In this document: piece after piece, positions 12,583 to 23,055 of the stretch
Numbering within the stretch: the stretch's first letter is position 1
Layout: every line of letters starts with the position of its first letter
Assembly (NCBI GenBank): GCA_030035585.1
Contig: CM057462.1
Location: forward strand, 139,464,734-139,528,733
DNA: 64,000 nucleotides
Direction: 5' to 3'
DNA from: Dugong dugon
Taxonomy: Eukaryota > Chordata > Mammalia > Sirenia > Dugongidae
Program-made: the position numbers and the translations under genes
The notes under the pieces: generated by a model
The model's input: only the letters and a program-made list of their open reading frames with translations
Databases searched by the model: none
What the model was told of the DNA's origin: nothing

Positions 12583-13661
12583 TCCTAGAAGAAGCTAATC
12601 CTTGAAACATGGGCAAAAATTAACCAACTAAGAAAGATACTACTGATAGTGCTGTAGTTAGAAGGAACAGCAGGGAAAAAACAGTGAGGAGCAAAAACGA
12701 AGTATTTATTTGTTGAAGATGGTGGAGTGGTGTGTATATTGTGTTACAGAGATTAGACTTTATCCCCTAGGGAAGCTGGTATAAACTAGACTAGTTAATT
12801 TATGAATATGCTGACTTTAAGTTGATGGAGAATTTGCATGAAGGTATCATTTAGATTGCTGAACATTCTGAACTAAGAGATGTGAAATGGTTTTGGAAGT
12901 CATTCATAAAGAGTTGAAGCCAAGTGAGAGGATGCGTTTCAAAAAACAGTATGAAAAGAAAAGAACCACACATTTAGAACTGGATTGTGAGGAGGCATAT
13001 CCATACTTAGATAGTAGATTTTAGTCAAATAATAGAGAGCAAAATGAAATATTTGTAATGGTTTTAATGTAATATAGGTAACTCTTGGGGAACTATGTGA
13101 AAACTTTTAGAAACTGAATTAGTAAACTTTTATTTTTATCTCTCCTTTCCCTCCAGTATTTTTTTCTTTCAATCTAAACTATACAAACATCTGAGTTCCA
13201 ACCTTTATTGATCCTTTAGAATCACAGATTAATATAAGGTTAGAACAGAAAGAAACCTTGGGGACCATCTAGTAAAGTGGTTTTCATCCTTCTTTTTTTT
13301 AACAACAAAATGTTTTCTGACAATAGAAGCTTAACATAGAAACATTCTAACAAGTAGATAAAAGTGAGACTGCATTTATTCGAGGTGATTGGAGAGTGTC
13401 TGTGGCTTATTGTCTCACCCCAGTTAAGTTCCTTTATCTTTTAGTGGTAGACTCTGAGAGCTCCCTACAGAAACTTCAGACTCTCAAAGGCAGCTTTTGA
13501 AAACTACTGATAGAGACTAACACTTTCATTTTATAAAAACTGAGAAACTTGCTCAAAGAGACATAGTTAGACCTAATTTTAGAACAAATTTTCTGCTTCC
13601 TGGAAGAGTTGCTTATACTATATGAGAAACAGTTTTTCACTGATATTATTTAGAAGCTGTC
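12583..13661. other. Gene-free sequence left of the L1
   Basis: Unique AT-rich sequence with a possible L2-like background around 12200-12380 and 12583-12900. No gene seen. Confidence 0.4.
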
Positions 13662-13680
13662 AAAAATGTATTTATTTAGA
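13662..13680. repeat. Target-site duplication, left copy, of the full-length L1
   Basis: The 19-mer aaaaatgtatttatttaga lies immediately before the L1 5' end and is repeated exactly at 21924-21942. The run of A at its start fits first-strand nicking by an L1 endonuclease in a T-rich bottom strand. Confidence 0.95.
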
Positions 13681-15164
13681 GGTGGGGCAAGATGGCTCTG
13701 TAGGCAGAAGCACCACGCCGTCCCTCCACAGCAAAAATCCGAAAGACTAAGCCTAACAGAGAATCAACAATCCTGAAACCCTAGAACACCAAATGAAGAG
13801 ATAAAGAACTCAGCAAAACACCAAACGGAGTGAGAATACTAAAAGAGAACGGAGAGCGAGGAGAGACTCATGCAGAGATTCCTTACCAGCTAACGCAGCG
13901 CGGATCCACCATCTTGGATTCCTATCAGAGACCAGCGAATGGGAGAGTAGCCTTGCAGAGCATCCAGTGGGAGATAGAACGACTGGTAAACTGCGGTGCG
14001 CACTTTCCCACCCCCCACCCCTCTCCGCCTCGGCTGGGGCTCCCCTGCTTTCCGTGGCCAGGGTCCCTGGGGTGGGGGGCGCCGGTGCTTGGGTTCCACG
14101 CGCCCAGGCTGGCGGCTTTCTGAGAGCCGTTTGCTGGCCGCTGGTGAACCTTTTTCTGACGCCTCCCCCTCTTTTTGCCTGGGTGCCAGGTTCCGAGTGC
14201 CATCTTTGCTCTCTCCTGCGGGGCTGTGGGGCTGAGTTCGGGCATGTGGCTGCTTCCAGGTCTGGGCTGCCGCGCTGGTGAGATCCCGGGGCCTTTGTTC
14301 GTTCGCTGCTCTGCTTCCCGTGGCCACGGTCTCTTAATCCCGAGACTACTGGCTTCTTGGAATTCGCGCCCCTGAGTGGGGGCTCTCTAGGTGCCATTTG
14401 TTGGCACTGACTGCTGGTGTTGCTTTTTTCTTTTTTTAATTTTATTTTTCTTCTTTTTTGATTAGTTTTGTCATCTTTCCCTATTTTTCCCTTTTGTCTT
14501 TCTTTATTGCTTAATTTCTCGTCTCTCTATCTCTTCCTTCTCTTTCTGATCCCTGAATACCAGGCGATGTATGCCTCTGTACCTTCTGGCCAGGCTGTGC
14601 TGTGAAAACTGAGACCAACTCCCCAAGACCTCATAGCTGCATCAGTGGGATCCCTGGGAACTTTGCAGTTCTTTAACTTTTCTGATTTTTATTTGTTCAT
14701 TCTTTCCTTTTCTTTCTCATCCCCCTTCTGGTTTCCTCCATCCCATAGTCTCTCATCTGTACATTCCAATGACAAGTTCCTCTAGCATTCTTTTATGTTT
14801 GTATGCTTTTTGCTCCTGCTCCTCTCTCCTCTCTCCCATATCCAGCTTAGCTTCACACATAACCATCTTCCCGCTGCACCCTACCTACCTGCACCGTGCA
14901 CTTGACATCACACCACCAAGCTGTGCAGGCACACCCTATTGGAACCTGCCCAGCACTGACTACTGACCGTCCTGGTGGCTGCGGTGAGTGCCACAAACAA
15001 CCCATCCCAGTGGCTCCTCCTCATCTAGATCTGCCCAGCTGTACCACAAGGACGAAACAAACAAAAAAAAAAAAAACCATCTACAATCAATAAACGAGAG
15101 AAATATCTACTGAATGCCCTGAAAACAGCAAACAATATCAAAACATTTACAAAAACAGGACAGG
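13681..15164 (+). promoter_or_regulatory. L1 5' UTR and internal promoter
   Basis: It begins ggtggggcaagatggctctg, with a YY1-like core CAAGATGGC at 13688-13696. Bases about 13850-14390 are GC- and CpG-rich, unlike everything around them. From about 14418 to 14860 the plus strand is pyrimidine-rich (T and C runs), and an A-run precedes ORF1 near 15060. In mammalian L1 this region holds the internal RNA polymerase II promoter. Open frames on both strands here are mainly a product of high GC content. Confidence 0.8.
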
Positions 15165-16162
15165 ATGGTTCCAGCAGGTGTTCAAATTAAAACACCAGAT
15201 AACTCTCCTGTGGAAGGAAACGCACTAGAAGTACCTGATAGGGAACTCAAATCACTAATACTCGGAATTTTCCAAGAACTGAGGCTAAAAGCTGACAAAC
15301 ATGAGGAAAAAATAGACAAATTTATGGAAAATACAGACAAAAAATTGGAAGAATTCAGGAAGATGATGCAGGAACAAAATGTCAAAATAAATTCACAACT
15401 CGAAATTATACAAAAACAACAATTAGAAATCCAAAAGATAAACAACAAGGTTTCAGAAATGGACGGTGTCATAGAAGGGCTGAGAAATAGATTTGAAACC
15501 ATGGAAGACAGGATCAGTGGAACTGAAGACAAACACTTGGATACAACTTTGTTTCAGGAAAACTCAGAAAAAAGAACAAAGAAAAATGAAGAGACCCTGA
15601 GAGTTATGTGGGACACAATTAAAAGCAAAATCTTATGAGTGATTGGCATACCAGAACAGGGGGAGAAAACAGAAAATACAGAGAGGATCATTGACGAACT
15701 GCTGACAGAAAACTTTCCCAATACCATGAAAAATGAAAAGCTGGCCATCCAAGAAGCTCAACGAACCCCATATAGAAGAGACCCCAAAAGAAAATCACCA
15801 AGACATATCATATTCACACTCACTAAAACTAAAGACAAACAAAGAATCCTGAGAGCAGCTCATGAAAAACAAGAAGTCACATACAGAGGAGAAACAATAA
15901 GACTAAGCTCAGATTACTCGGCAGAAACCATGCAGGCAAGAAGGCAATGGGATGACATATATAAAATCTTGAAATAAAAAATTGTCAGCCAAGAATAATA
16001 TATCCTGCAAAACTCTCATTCAAATTTGATGGTGAAATTAGGTCATTTCCAGATAAACAGAAACTAAAGGAATATGCAAAAGTCAAACAAAACTTACAAG
16101 AATTATTAAAGGGAGTTCTTCGATCTGAGGACAAACAGCTTCAGCCCTCATGCAGGACCTAG
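15165..16162 (+). pseudogene. L1 ORF1 (RNA-binding chaperone), disrupted
   Basis: ATG at 15165 opens MVPAGVQIKTPDNSP, then a coiled coil (about residues 35-125, rich in K, E, Q, I and L), an RRM-like middle (from about IGIPEQGEKTE) and a C-terminal domain containing SPRHIIFTL, SAETMQARRQW and further on YPAKLSFKFDGEIRSF. The full span is about 332 codons, close to the 338 of human ORF1p. Two lesions are visible. An in-frame TGA at 15636-15638 sits where Arg (CGA) would be expected in the LRVIG stretch, a typical CpG-decay mutation. A one-base loss in the A-rich stretch near 15975 shifts the C-terminal domain into another frame, ending at the TAG at 16160-16162. ORF1p trimers coat L1 RNA; this copy could make only the first half. 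Confidence 0.9.
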
Positions 16163-16593
16163 GATCTAGGACGCAGGTTCACATGAACCAGATACCATTC
16201 TAGGAACTGAACTACAGAGGACTTTCCAAAAACAAAAGAAATACAACAGGGAAACAGAGAAATTAATCAAAGGATGACAACAACATCAAAACAATGAAAG
16301 AGGGAACAAACGGTATAGGTATAGAAGCTTCCAACGGAGAGGAAGGCAAGGCGATACCAAGTAAGGGTAGACTGCTTCAAAATTATAAAGATAAGGGCAA
16401 AATTCATGGTAACCACAAAAAAAGTTAACAAACCAACTCATAAAAATAAAGACGAAAAACATAAAGTCTCAACAAAAACAAAACCTACAAAAACAAAAGA
16501 AATGAACACAAAATCCACAAACAAAAGTAATTGAGCACAAGAGAGTAAGAAGAACAAAGAAAAATTCAGCACCACAAGAAAAAGCACTACAAA
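16163..16593 (+). other. L1 inter-ORF spacer
   Basis: A-rich, non-coding stretch of about 430 bases between the ancestral ORF1 stop and the ORF2 start. No open frame is supported. ORF2 translation in mammalian L1 depends on re-initiation across such a spacer. Confidence 0.75.
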
Positions 16594-19500
16594 ATGACAG
16601 CAATAAACTTCCATCTATCAATAATTACACTGAACGTAAATGGACTCAATAAACCCATAAAGAGATGGAGAGTGGCAGAATAGATAAGAAAACAGGATCC
16701 ATCAATTTGCTGTCTACAAGAGACACACCTTAGAAACAAAGATGTGAATTTATTAAAAATGAAAGGTTGGAAAAAAATATATCAAGCTAACAACTATCAA
16801 AAAAGAGCAGGAGTGGCAATTCTAATCTCAGATAAAATAGACTTTAAAACAAAATCTACCATAAAAGACAAAGAAGGACACTATATAATGATTAAAGGGA
16901 TGATCCATCATGAAGACAAAACCATAATAAATATCTATGCACCCAATGACAGGGCTCCAAAATACATTAAAAAAACTCTAACAGCACTGAAAAGAGAAAT
17001 TGACAGTTCCACAATAATAGTAGGAGACTTCAACACACCACTCTCAGTAAAGGACAGAACAACTAAAAAGAAACTCAGCAAAGATACAGAAGACCTAAAG
17101 GACACAATCAGCCAACTGGACCTCATAGACATATATAGAACAATCCATCCAACCGCTGCAAAGTACACATTCTTTTCCAAAGCACATGGAACGTTCTCCA
17201 GAATAGACCACATCTTAGGCCACAGAGCAATCCTCAACAAGATCCAAAATGCTGAGATAATTCACAGTATCTTCTCTGACCACAATGCCATCAAGGTAGA
17301 AATTAACACTAGAAAGAGCAAGGAAAAAAAATCAAACACATGGAAACTGAATAATAATCTGCTTACACATCAATGGGTAATAGAAGAAATCAGAGATGGA
17401 ATTAAAAAATTCCTAGAATCAAATGAAAATGAAAACACATCATACCAAAACCTTTGGGACACAGCAAAGGCAGTCCTCAGAGGACAATTTATAGCAATAG
17501 ATGCACATATCAAAAAAGAAGAAAGGGACAAAACCAAAATATTAACTACAGAACTCAAACTAATAGAAAGAGAACAACAAAAAAAGCCTACAACCACCGG
17601 AAGAAAGGAAATAGTAAAGATCAGAGCAGAAATAAATGAAATAGAGAACAGAAAAACAATAGAAAGAATCAACAAAACCAAAAGTTGGTTCTTTGAAAGA
17701 ATCAACAAAATCGACAAACCACTGGCCAGACTGACAAAAGAAAAACAGCAGAGGGCACAAATAACCCAAATAAGAAATGAAATGGGGGACATTACAACAG
17801 ACCCAACCGAAATAAAAAGGATCATAACAGAATATTATGAAAAACTATATTCCAACAAATTTGAAAACCTAGAGGAAAGGGATAAATTTCTAGAAACATA
17901 CGGCCTACCCAAACTACAACAAAGTGATATTGAAAATCTGAACAGACCCATAACAAGAGAAGAGATTGAAAAGGTAATAAAAAAACTCCCAACCAAAAAA
18001 AGCCCTGGCCCAGATGGCTTCACTGGAGAATTCTATAAAACATTTACAGAAGAGCTTGTACCAGTTCTACTCAAGCTATTTCAGAGCATAGAAGAGGAAG
18101 CAACACTTCCAAATTCATTCTATGAAGCCAGCATAACGCTGATACCAAAACCAGGCAAAGATATCACAAAAAAAGAGAATTACAGACCAATATCTCTCAT
18201 GAATATAGATGCAAAAATTCTGAACAAAATTCTAGCCAATAGAATTCAGTATCATATCAAAAAAATAATACACCATGACCAAGTAGGATTCATACCAGGT
18301 ATGCAAGGATGGTTTAACATTAGAAAATCCATCAACGTAATCCACCACATAAAGAAAAGGAAAGAAAAAAATCACATGATCATCTCAATTGACGCAGAAA
18401 AGGCATTTGACAAAGTCCAACACCCATTCCTGATAAAAGCTCTCAATAAAATGGGTATAGAAGGGAAATTTCTCAACATAATAAAGGGCATCTATGCAAA
18501 ACCAACAGCCAACATCTTTCTTAATGGAGAGGCTGAAAACATTCCCCTTGAAAACAGGAACAAGACAAGGATGCCCTTTATCACCACTCCTATTTAACAT
18601 CGTGCTGGAAGTTCTAGCTAGAGCAATAAGGCAAGAGAAAGAAATAAAGGGCATCCTAATTGGTAATGAAGAAGTTAAACTCTCCCTGTTTGCAGATGAT
18701 ATGATACTATACATAGAAAACCCTAAAGACTCCATGAAAAATCTACTGGAACTAATAGAAAGATTCAGCAGAGTAGCAGGATACAAGATAAACATTCAAA
18801 AATCAGTTGGATTCCTATACACCAGTAAAGAGAACGATGAAAAGGAGATCAGGAAATCAATACCATTTTCAATAGCCCCTAAAAAGATAAAATACTTAGG
18901 AATAAATCTGACCAGGAATGTAAAAGACCTATACAAAGAAAACTACAAAACACTGCTGCATGAAACCCAATGGGATCTACATAAATGGAAAAACATACCA
19001 TGCTCATGGATAGGCAGACACAACATTGTGAAAATGGCAATTCTACCTAAATCAATTTACAAATACAATGCAATCCCGATACAAATACCAACAACATTCT
19101 TCAAAGAGATGGAAAAACTAATTATTAACTTTATATGGAAAGGGAAGAAACCCCGAATAAGTAAAGCACTACTGAAGAAGAAGAATAAAGTTGGAGGACT
19201 CACACTACCTGACTTGAGAACCTACTATACAGCTACAGTACTCAAAACAGCCTGGTACTGGTACAACAACAGAGACATTGACCAATGGAACAGAATTGAG
19301 AACGCAGATGTAAATCCATCCACCTACGGTCACCTGATCTTTGACAAGGGCCCAAAATACATCAAATGGGGAAAAGACAGTCTTTTTAACAAATGGTGCT
19401 GGCAAAACTGGATATCCATTTGTAGAAAAATGAAACAGGACCCATACCTCACACCATACACAAAAACTACTTCAAAATGGATCAAAGACCTGAATGTAAA

Positions 19501-20416
19501 GCCTTAAACTATAAAATTCATAGAAGAAAAAATAGGACCAACACTTCAGGCCTTAATACATGGCATTAACAGGATACAAACCATAAACATCAATACAAAA
19601 AACCCAACAGATAAACTAGATAACTGGGGTCTTCTAAAAATCAAACATCTATGCTCTTCAAAAGACTTCACCAAAAGAGTCAAAAAAGAATCTACAGACT
19701 GGGAAAAAATTTTTGGACAGTACAAGTCAGACAAAGGTCTAATCTCCATAATCTACAAGAAAATACAACACCTCTACAACGAAAAGACAAACAATCCTAT
19801 CAAAAAATGGGCAAAGGAAATGAACAGACACTTCACCAAGGAAGACATTCAAATGGCCAGCAGACACATGAGGAAATGCTCGCGATCACTAGCCATTAGA
19901 GAAATGCAAATTAAAACCACACTGAGATACCATCTCACCCCGGCATTACTGGCACGAATCAAAAATACTGGAAATAACAAATGTTGGAGGGGCTGGGGGG
20001 AGATGGGAACTCTTATACACTGCTGGTGGGAATGCAAAATGATACAACCATTTTGGAAAATGATATGGCGTTTCCTCAGAAAGCTAGAAATAGACATACC
20101 ATTCGATCCAGCAATCCCACTCCTAGGAATATATCCTAGAGAAATAAGAGTCATCACTCGAATAGACATATGCACACCTATGTTCATGGCAGCATTGTTC
20201 ACAATAGCAAAACGATGGAAACAACCTCGATGTCCATCAACAGATGAATGGATACACAAACTATGGTACATACACACAATGGAGTACTATGCAACGAGAA
20301 AGAACAACAATGAATCTGTGAACCATCTCATAACATGGATGAAACTGGAGGACATTATGCTGAGTGAAATAAGTCAATCACAAAAGGACAAATATTGTAT
20401 GAGACCTCTATTGTAA
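16594..20416 (+). pseudogene. L1 ORF2 (endonuclease and reverse transcriptase), disrupted
   Basis: ATG at 16594 opens MTAINFHLSIITLNVNGLNK. The N-terminal APE-type endonuclease shows NVNG, LQETHL, NIYAPND, GDFN, RIDHI and SDHNAIKVE. The reverse transcriptase shows [45 protein letters not shown] and the catalytic FADD at about 18688-18699. The C-terminal part reaches IHCWWECK and MEYYATRKN. The span equals about 1274 codons, matching human ORF2p. Lesions: TAG at 16681-16683 in the endonuclease, a frameshift at about 18530-18535 (net loss of two bases, just before LKTFPLKTG), and TAA at 19505-19507. The second cysteine of the C-terminal CX3CX7HX4C motif is Trp (TGG, 19994-19996). The copy is retrotransposition-incompetent. 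Confidence 0.92.
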
Positions 20417-21466
20417 AAACCCATGAAAAAATTCATATGCAAAATGTAACAATCTTTGTTGGTTACCAGGGATGGGAGGGGAGGGGGGGGAAATACTAAA
20501 TAGGTAATAGATAAGTGGTAACTTGGGTGAGAGGTGAGATAGTACACAGTACAGGGGAAACTAACACAACCTGCACAAGGAAAGGTCATGGAGGCCCTAT
20601 AGACACATCCAAACCCCCCGAGGGACTGAGTTGTTGGACGGAGGGCTCTGGGGACCATGGTCTCAGGGAACATCTAGCTCAATTGGCATGACACTACTTA
20701 TAAAGATAATGCTCTACATTCTACCTTGGTGAGTAGTGTCTGGGGTCTTAAAAGCCTGTGAGCGGCCATCTAAGATACTCCACTTGTCTCATCCCTTCAG
20801 GAGCAAGGGAAAATGAGGAGAACAGGATTCAACGAAAAAATTAGTCCAAAGGACTAATTGTCCACAGCTACCAAGGCATCCACCGGACTGTATCCAGTAC
20901 AGCTAGATGGTGCCTGGCTACCACCACTGAATGCTCTGACCAGGATCACAACAGAGGGTTCTGGACAGAGCTGGAGAAGGATGTAGAGCATAATTTTAAC
21001 TCCCCCCCCCCCAAAAAAAAAAAAAAATACACCAGATTTACTGGCCTAAAGAATACTGGAGAAACCTCAAGAATGTGGCCCCCAGACACCTTTTCAGCTC
21101 AGAGGTGAAGTTACCTTCGAGGTTCGATGTTAAGCCTGGGAGTGGACATCCCAGTAAAACTAAAAGGGACTAACGAGGTACAGGAGTCCGGTGATAAGGC
21201 CACAAGGCAGATGGGGAGTATGAAACTGATGATAAGGAACACAAATTGAATAAGGACACTGTCGATGTATTGTGAGATTGTTGACCACTGCTATAGGGCA
21301 ACATTTGTAGTAACTATTAAATGGGAGGCTGTTTTGTCCTGTAAGCCTTCATCTTGGGCGAGAATGGCAGCACAATTGGAAGAGCATAGTCAATATCACT
21401 TAAATGTGTAAGTAAAAAGTTTTGAAATGGTGTTAAAATAAAATTAAATTAAAAAAAAAAAAAAAA
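20417..21466 (+). other. L1 3' UTR and first A-tail
   Basis: Non-coding sequence after the ORF2 TAA. It includes a G-rich tract with four or more G-runs at 20469-20490, a C-run followed by an A-run at about 21003-21027, and an A-tail ending at 21466. Segments of it match the older L1 fragments at 23985-24510. Confidence 0.85.
20469..20490 (+). other. G-quadruplex-prone tract in the L1 3' UTR
   Basis: Runs GGG, GGG, GGGG and a long G run are separated by one or two bases. G-rich polypurine tracts are a recurring feature of mammalian L1 3' UTRs. The older L1 copy has the same feature at about 23989-24016. Confidence 0.6.
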
Positions 21467-21785
21467 CCAAATGAGACTAAAGAGGTACAGTAGTCCAGCG
21501 ACAAGGGCCAGAAGGCAGAAGGGGACAAGGAAGTCCCCTGGTGATAGGGAACACAAGGTGGAGTAAGGATATTCTAGATGTGCTGTGTGATTGTTAACCA
21601 TTGTCATAGGGCAACATGTGTAGTAACTGTTAAATTAAAAACTATTTTGTTCTGTAAGCCTTCATCTTAAGTGAGAATAACAGCACAGTTGGAAGAGCGT
21701 AGTCAATGTCACTGAACTATGAATGTAGAAATTTTTGAAATGGTGTTTCTTTGGCTATCTGTATTTTCATCAAAAAAAAAAAAAA
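21467..21785 (+). repeat. Second L1-type 3' end (module B) within the L1 insertion
   Basis: Parallels 21160-21466 almost segment for segment: gaggtacag, agtcc, cacaag, gattgtta, catagggcaacatgtgtagt, ctgtaagccttcatctta, gcacagttggaagagcgtag and gaaatggtgtt, then an A-run at about 21773-21785. It lies inside the 19-bp duplications. Confidence 0.85.
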
Positions 21786-21923
21786 GAGGTTGAGAATTTA
21801 GAGGCTTAATATGTTGTGGGGTTTTTAACCAACGTCATAGAAGAACATGTGTACTACTATTTCATGAGAAACTATTTGCTATGTAAGCTTTCACCTGAAG
21901 TACAATAAAATATATATATATAA
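21786..21923 (+). repeat. Third, shorter L1-type 3' end (module C) with poly(A) signal
   Basis: A more diverged copy of the end of modules A and B: ttaaccaacgtcatag, aacatgtgtac, gaaactatttgc, tgtaagctttcacctgaagt. AATAAA at 21904-21909 is followed by a TA run and a final A-run, directly before the right target-site duplication. This is probably where the source transcript was polyadenylated. Confidence 0.75.
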
Positions 21924-21942
21924 AAAAATGTATTTATTTAGA
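21924..21942. repeat. Target-site duplication, right copy, of the full-length L1
   Basis: Exact second copy of the 19-mer at 13662-13680. It lies after the last A-rich tail, so everything from 13681 to 21923 arrived as one insertion, including the two extra 3'-end modules. Confidence 0.95.
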
Positions 21943-22218
21943 ATCAGTGAGTAATTAATGGACATCAGGGTTCTTGGTGCATTCTTGAAAGTAGAGGATA
22001 AGGAAAGAAAGGGTAGAACAAGAGGGAGAAGGAATGGTTACTTCAGCTTCCCCTGAATTGGTAGTACTAGTCCTTTGGCAAATCCCTGTCTGTTCTGTCA
22101 AAGACAAAGCGTGTTTCTAAGAAACTCCTGTGGTGGGGGGAGGGAGGGGAGTAAAAATAGGGAACCAAAAATTGAGTGGGTGAAAATTTGAAATGAATTT
22201 TCCTTTTAAAAGTAGGTA

Positions 22219-22388
22219 TTAATTTTTATGAGGTCCCATTTATTTATTTTATCTTTTGCTATTTGTGCTTTTGTTATTATATTTGATAATCCATTGTTAA
22301 AAGCTACACATGACAGCATTGCCCCTGCTTTTTTTTCTAAGAATTTTATGGTTTTAGTTTGCACATTTAGGTCCTTAATCTATTTTGA

Positions 22389-22429
<41 letters not shown>

Positions 22430-23055
22430 TGTGTGTACGGTGTGCGGCATTAATCCTATTTCATTTTTCTACACGTGGAAATCCAATTTTCCCAGCACTG
22501 TTTATTGAAGGCCCTCTTACTTCCCCATCAAATGGACTTAGCACCCTTGTCAAAAATCAGTTGATCATAGATGTATAGGCTTATTTCTGGACTCTGAATT
22601 GTATTCCATTGGTCTATGTGTCTATTGTTATACCAGGCTGTTTTGATTACTGTAGCTGTATAGTATGTTTTAAAATCAGCAAGTGGGAGTCTTCCTTCTT
22701 TGTTCTTCTCTTTCAACATCACTTTAGCTATTCAGACCTCTTGACATTCCATTTAAAGATGAGGATTGGTTTTTCTATTTCTGTAAAGAAGGCTGTTGGA
22801 ATTTTGATCGAGATTGTGTTGAATCTACAGATCACTGTGGGTAGTATTGACATCTTAATAATATCAAGTCTTCCAATCCATAAACATGAAACATCTCTCC
22901 ATTTATTTAAGTCTTCTTTAATGTCTTTTAACAGTGTTTTATAGTTTCCATTGCATAAGTCTTTCATGTCCCTGGTTATATTTATTCCTAGGTATTTTAC
23001 TTTCTTAGATGCTATTGTAAATGGAACAGTTTCCCTAATTTCCCTTTCAAATTTC
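22219..23055 (-). mobile_element. Old L1 fragment, inverted half (ORF2 reverse transcriptase end)
   Basis: The minus strand encodes diverged ORF2 pieces such as [31 protein letters not shown] and [17 protein letters not shown]. These correspond to bases about 18846-19640 of the full-length L1 in this window. The next bases on the plus strand resume at the equivalent of about 19657 in forward orientation, so this is one insertion with a 5' inversion. A (GT)n run at 22390-22436 interrupts it. Confidence 0.8.
22390..22436. repeat. (GT)n microsatellite
   Basis: About 23 GT units with one interruption (tttg), inside the inverted L1 half. Confidence 0.95.

Larger units (their letters stand above)
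13681..21923 (+). mobile_element. Full-length L1 LINE with three successive L1-type 3' ends
   Basis: An 8.24-kb non-LTR retrotransposon flanked by perfect 19-bp duplications. In order: a GC-rich and then pyrimidine-rich 5' UTR (13681-15164), ORF1 (15165-16162), a spacer (16163-16593), ORF2 (16594-20416), a 3' UTR with a G-rich tract and an A-tail (20417-21466), then two further segments that each resemble the 3' end and each end in an A-run (21467-21923). The 5' end carries CAAGATGGC at 13688-13696, like the YY1 site at the start of primate L1, so the element is not 5' truncated. Both ORFs are interrupted, so it cannot now move by itself. Many CpGs survive in the 5' UTR and the duplications are unmutated, suggesting a fairly recent insertion. 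Confidence 0.95.

Noticed and set aside
13967-14375. Plus-strand open frames in the L1 5' UTR
   Set aside because: Overlapping frames in several registers come from GC richness. No resemblance to a known protein and no conserved start.
17370-17825. Hydrophobic minus-strand open frame in L1
   Set aside because: An antisense shadow of ORF2: A-rich sense codons give T-rich, hydrophobic antisense frames.
22228-22578. Plus-strand open frame with CVCV repeats
   Set aside because: It is a translation of the (GT)n microsatellite within a reversed L1 fragment.
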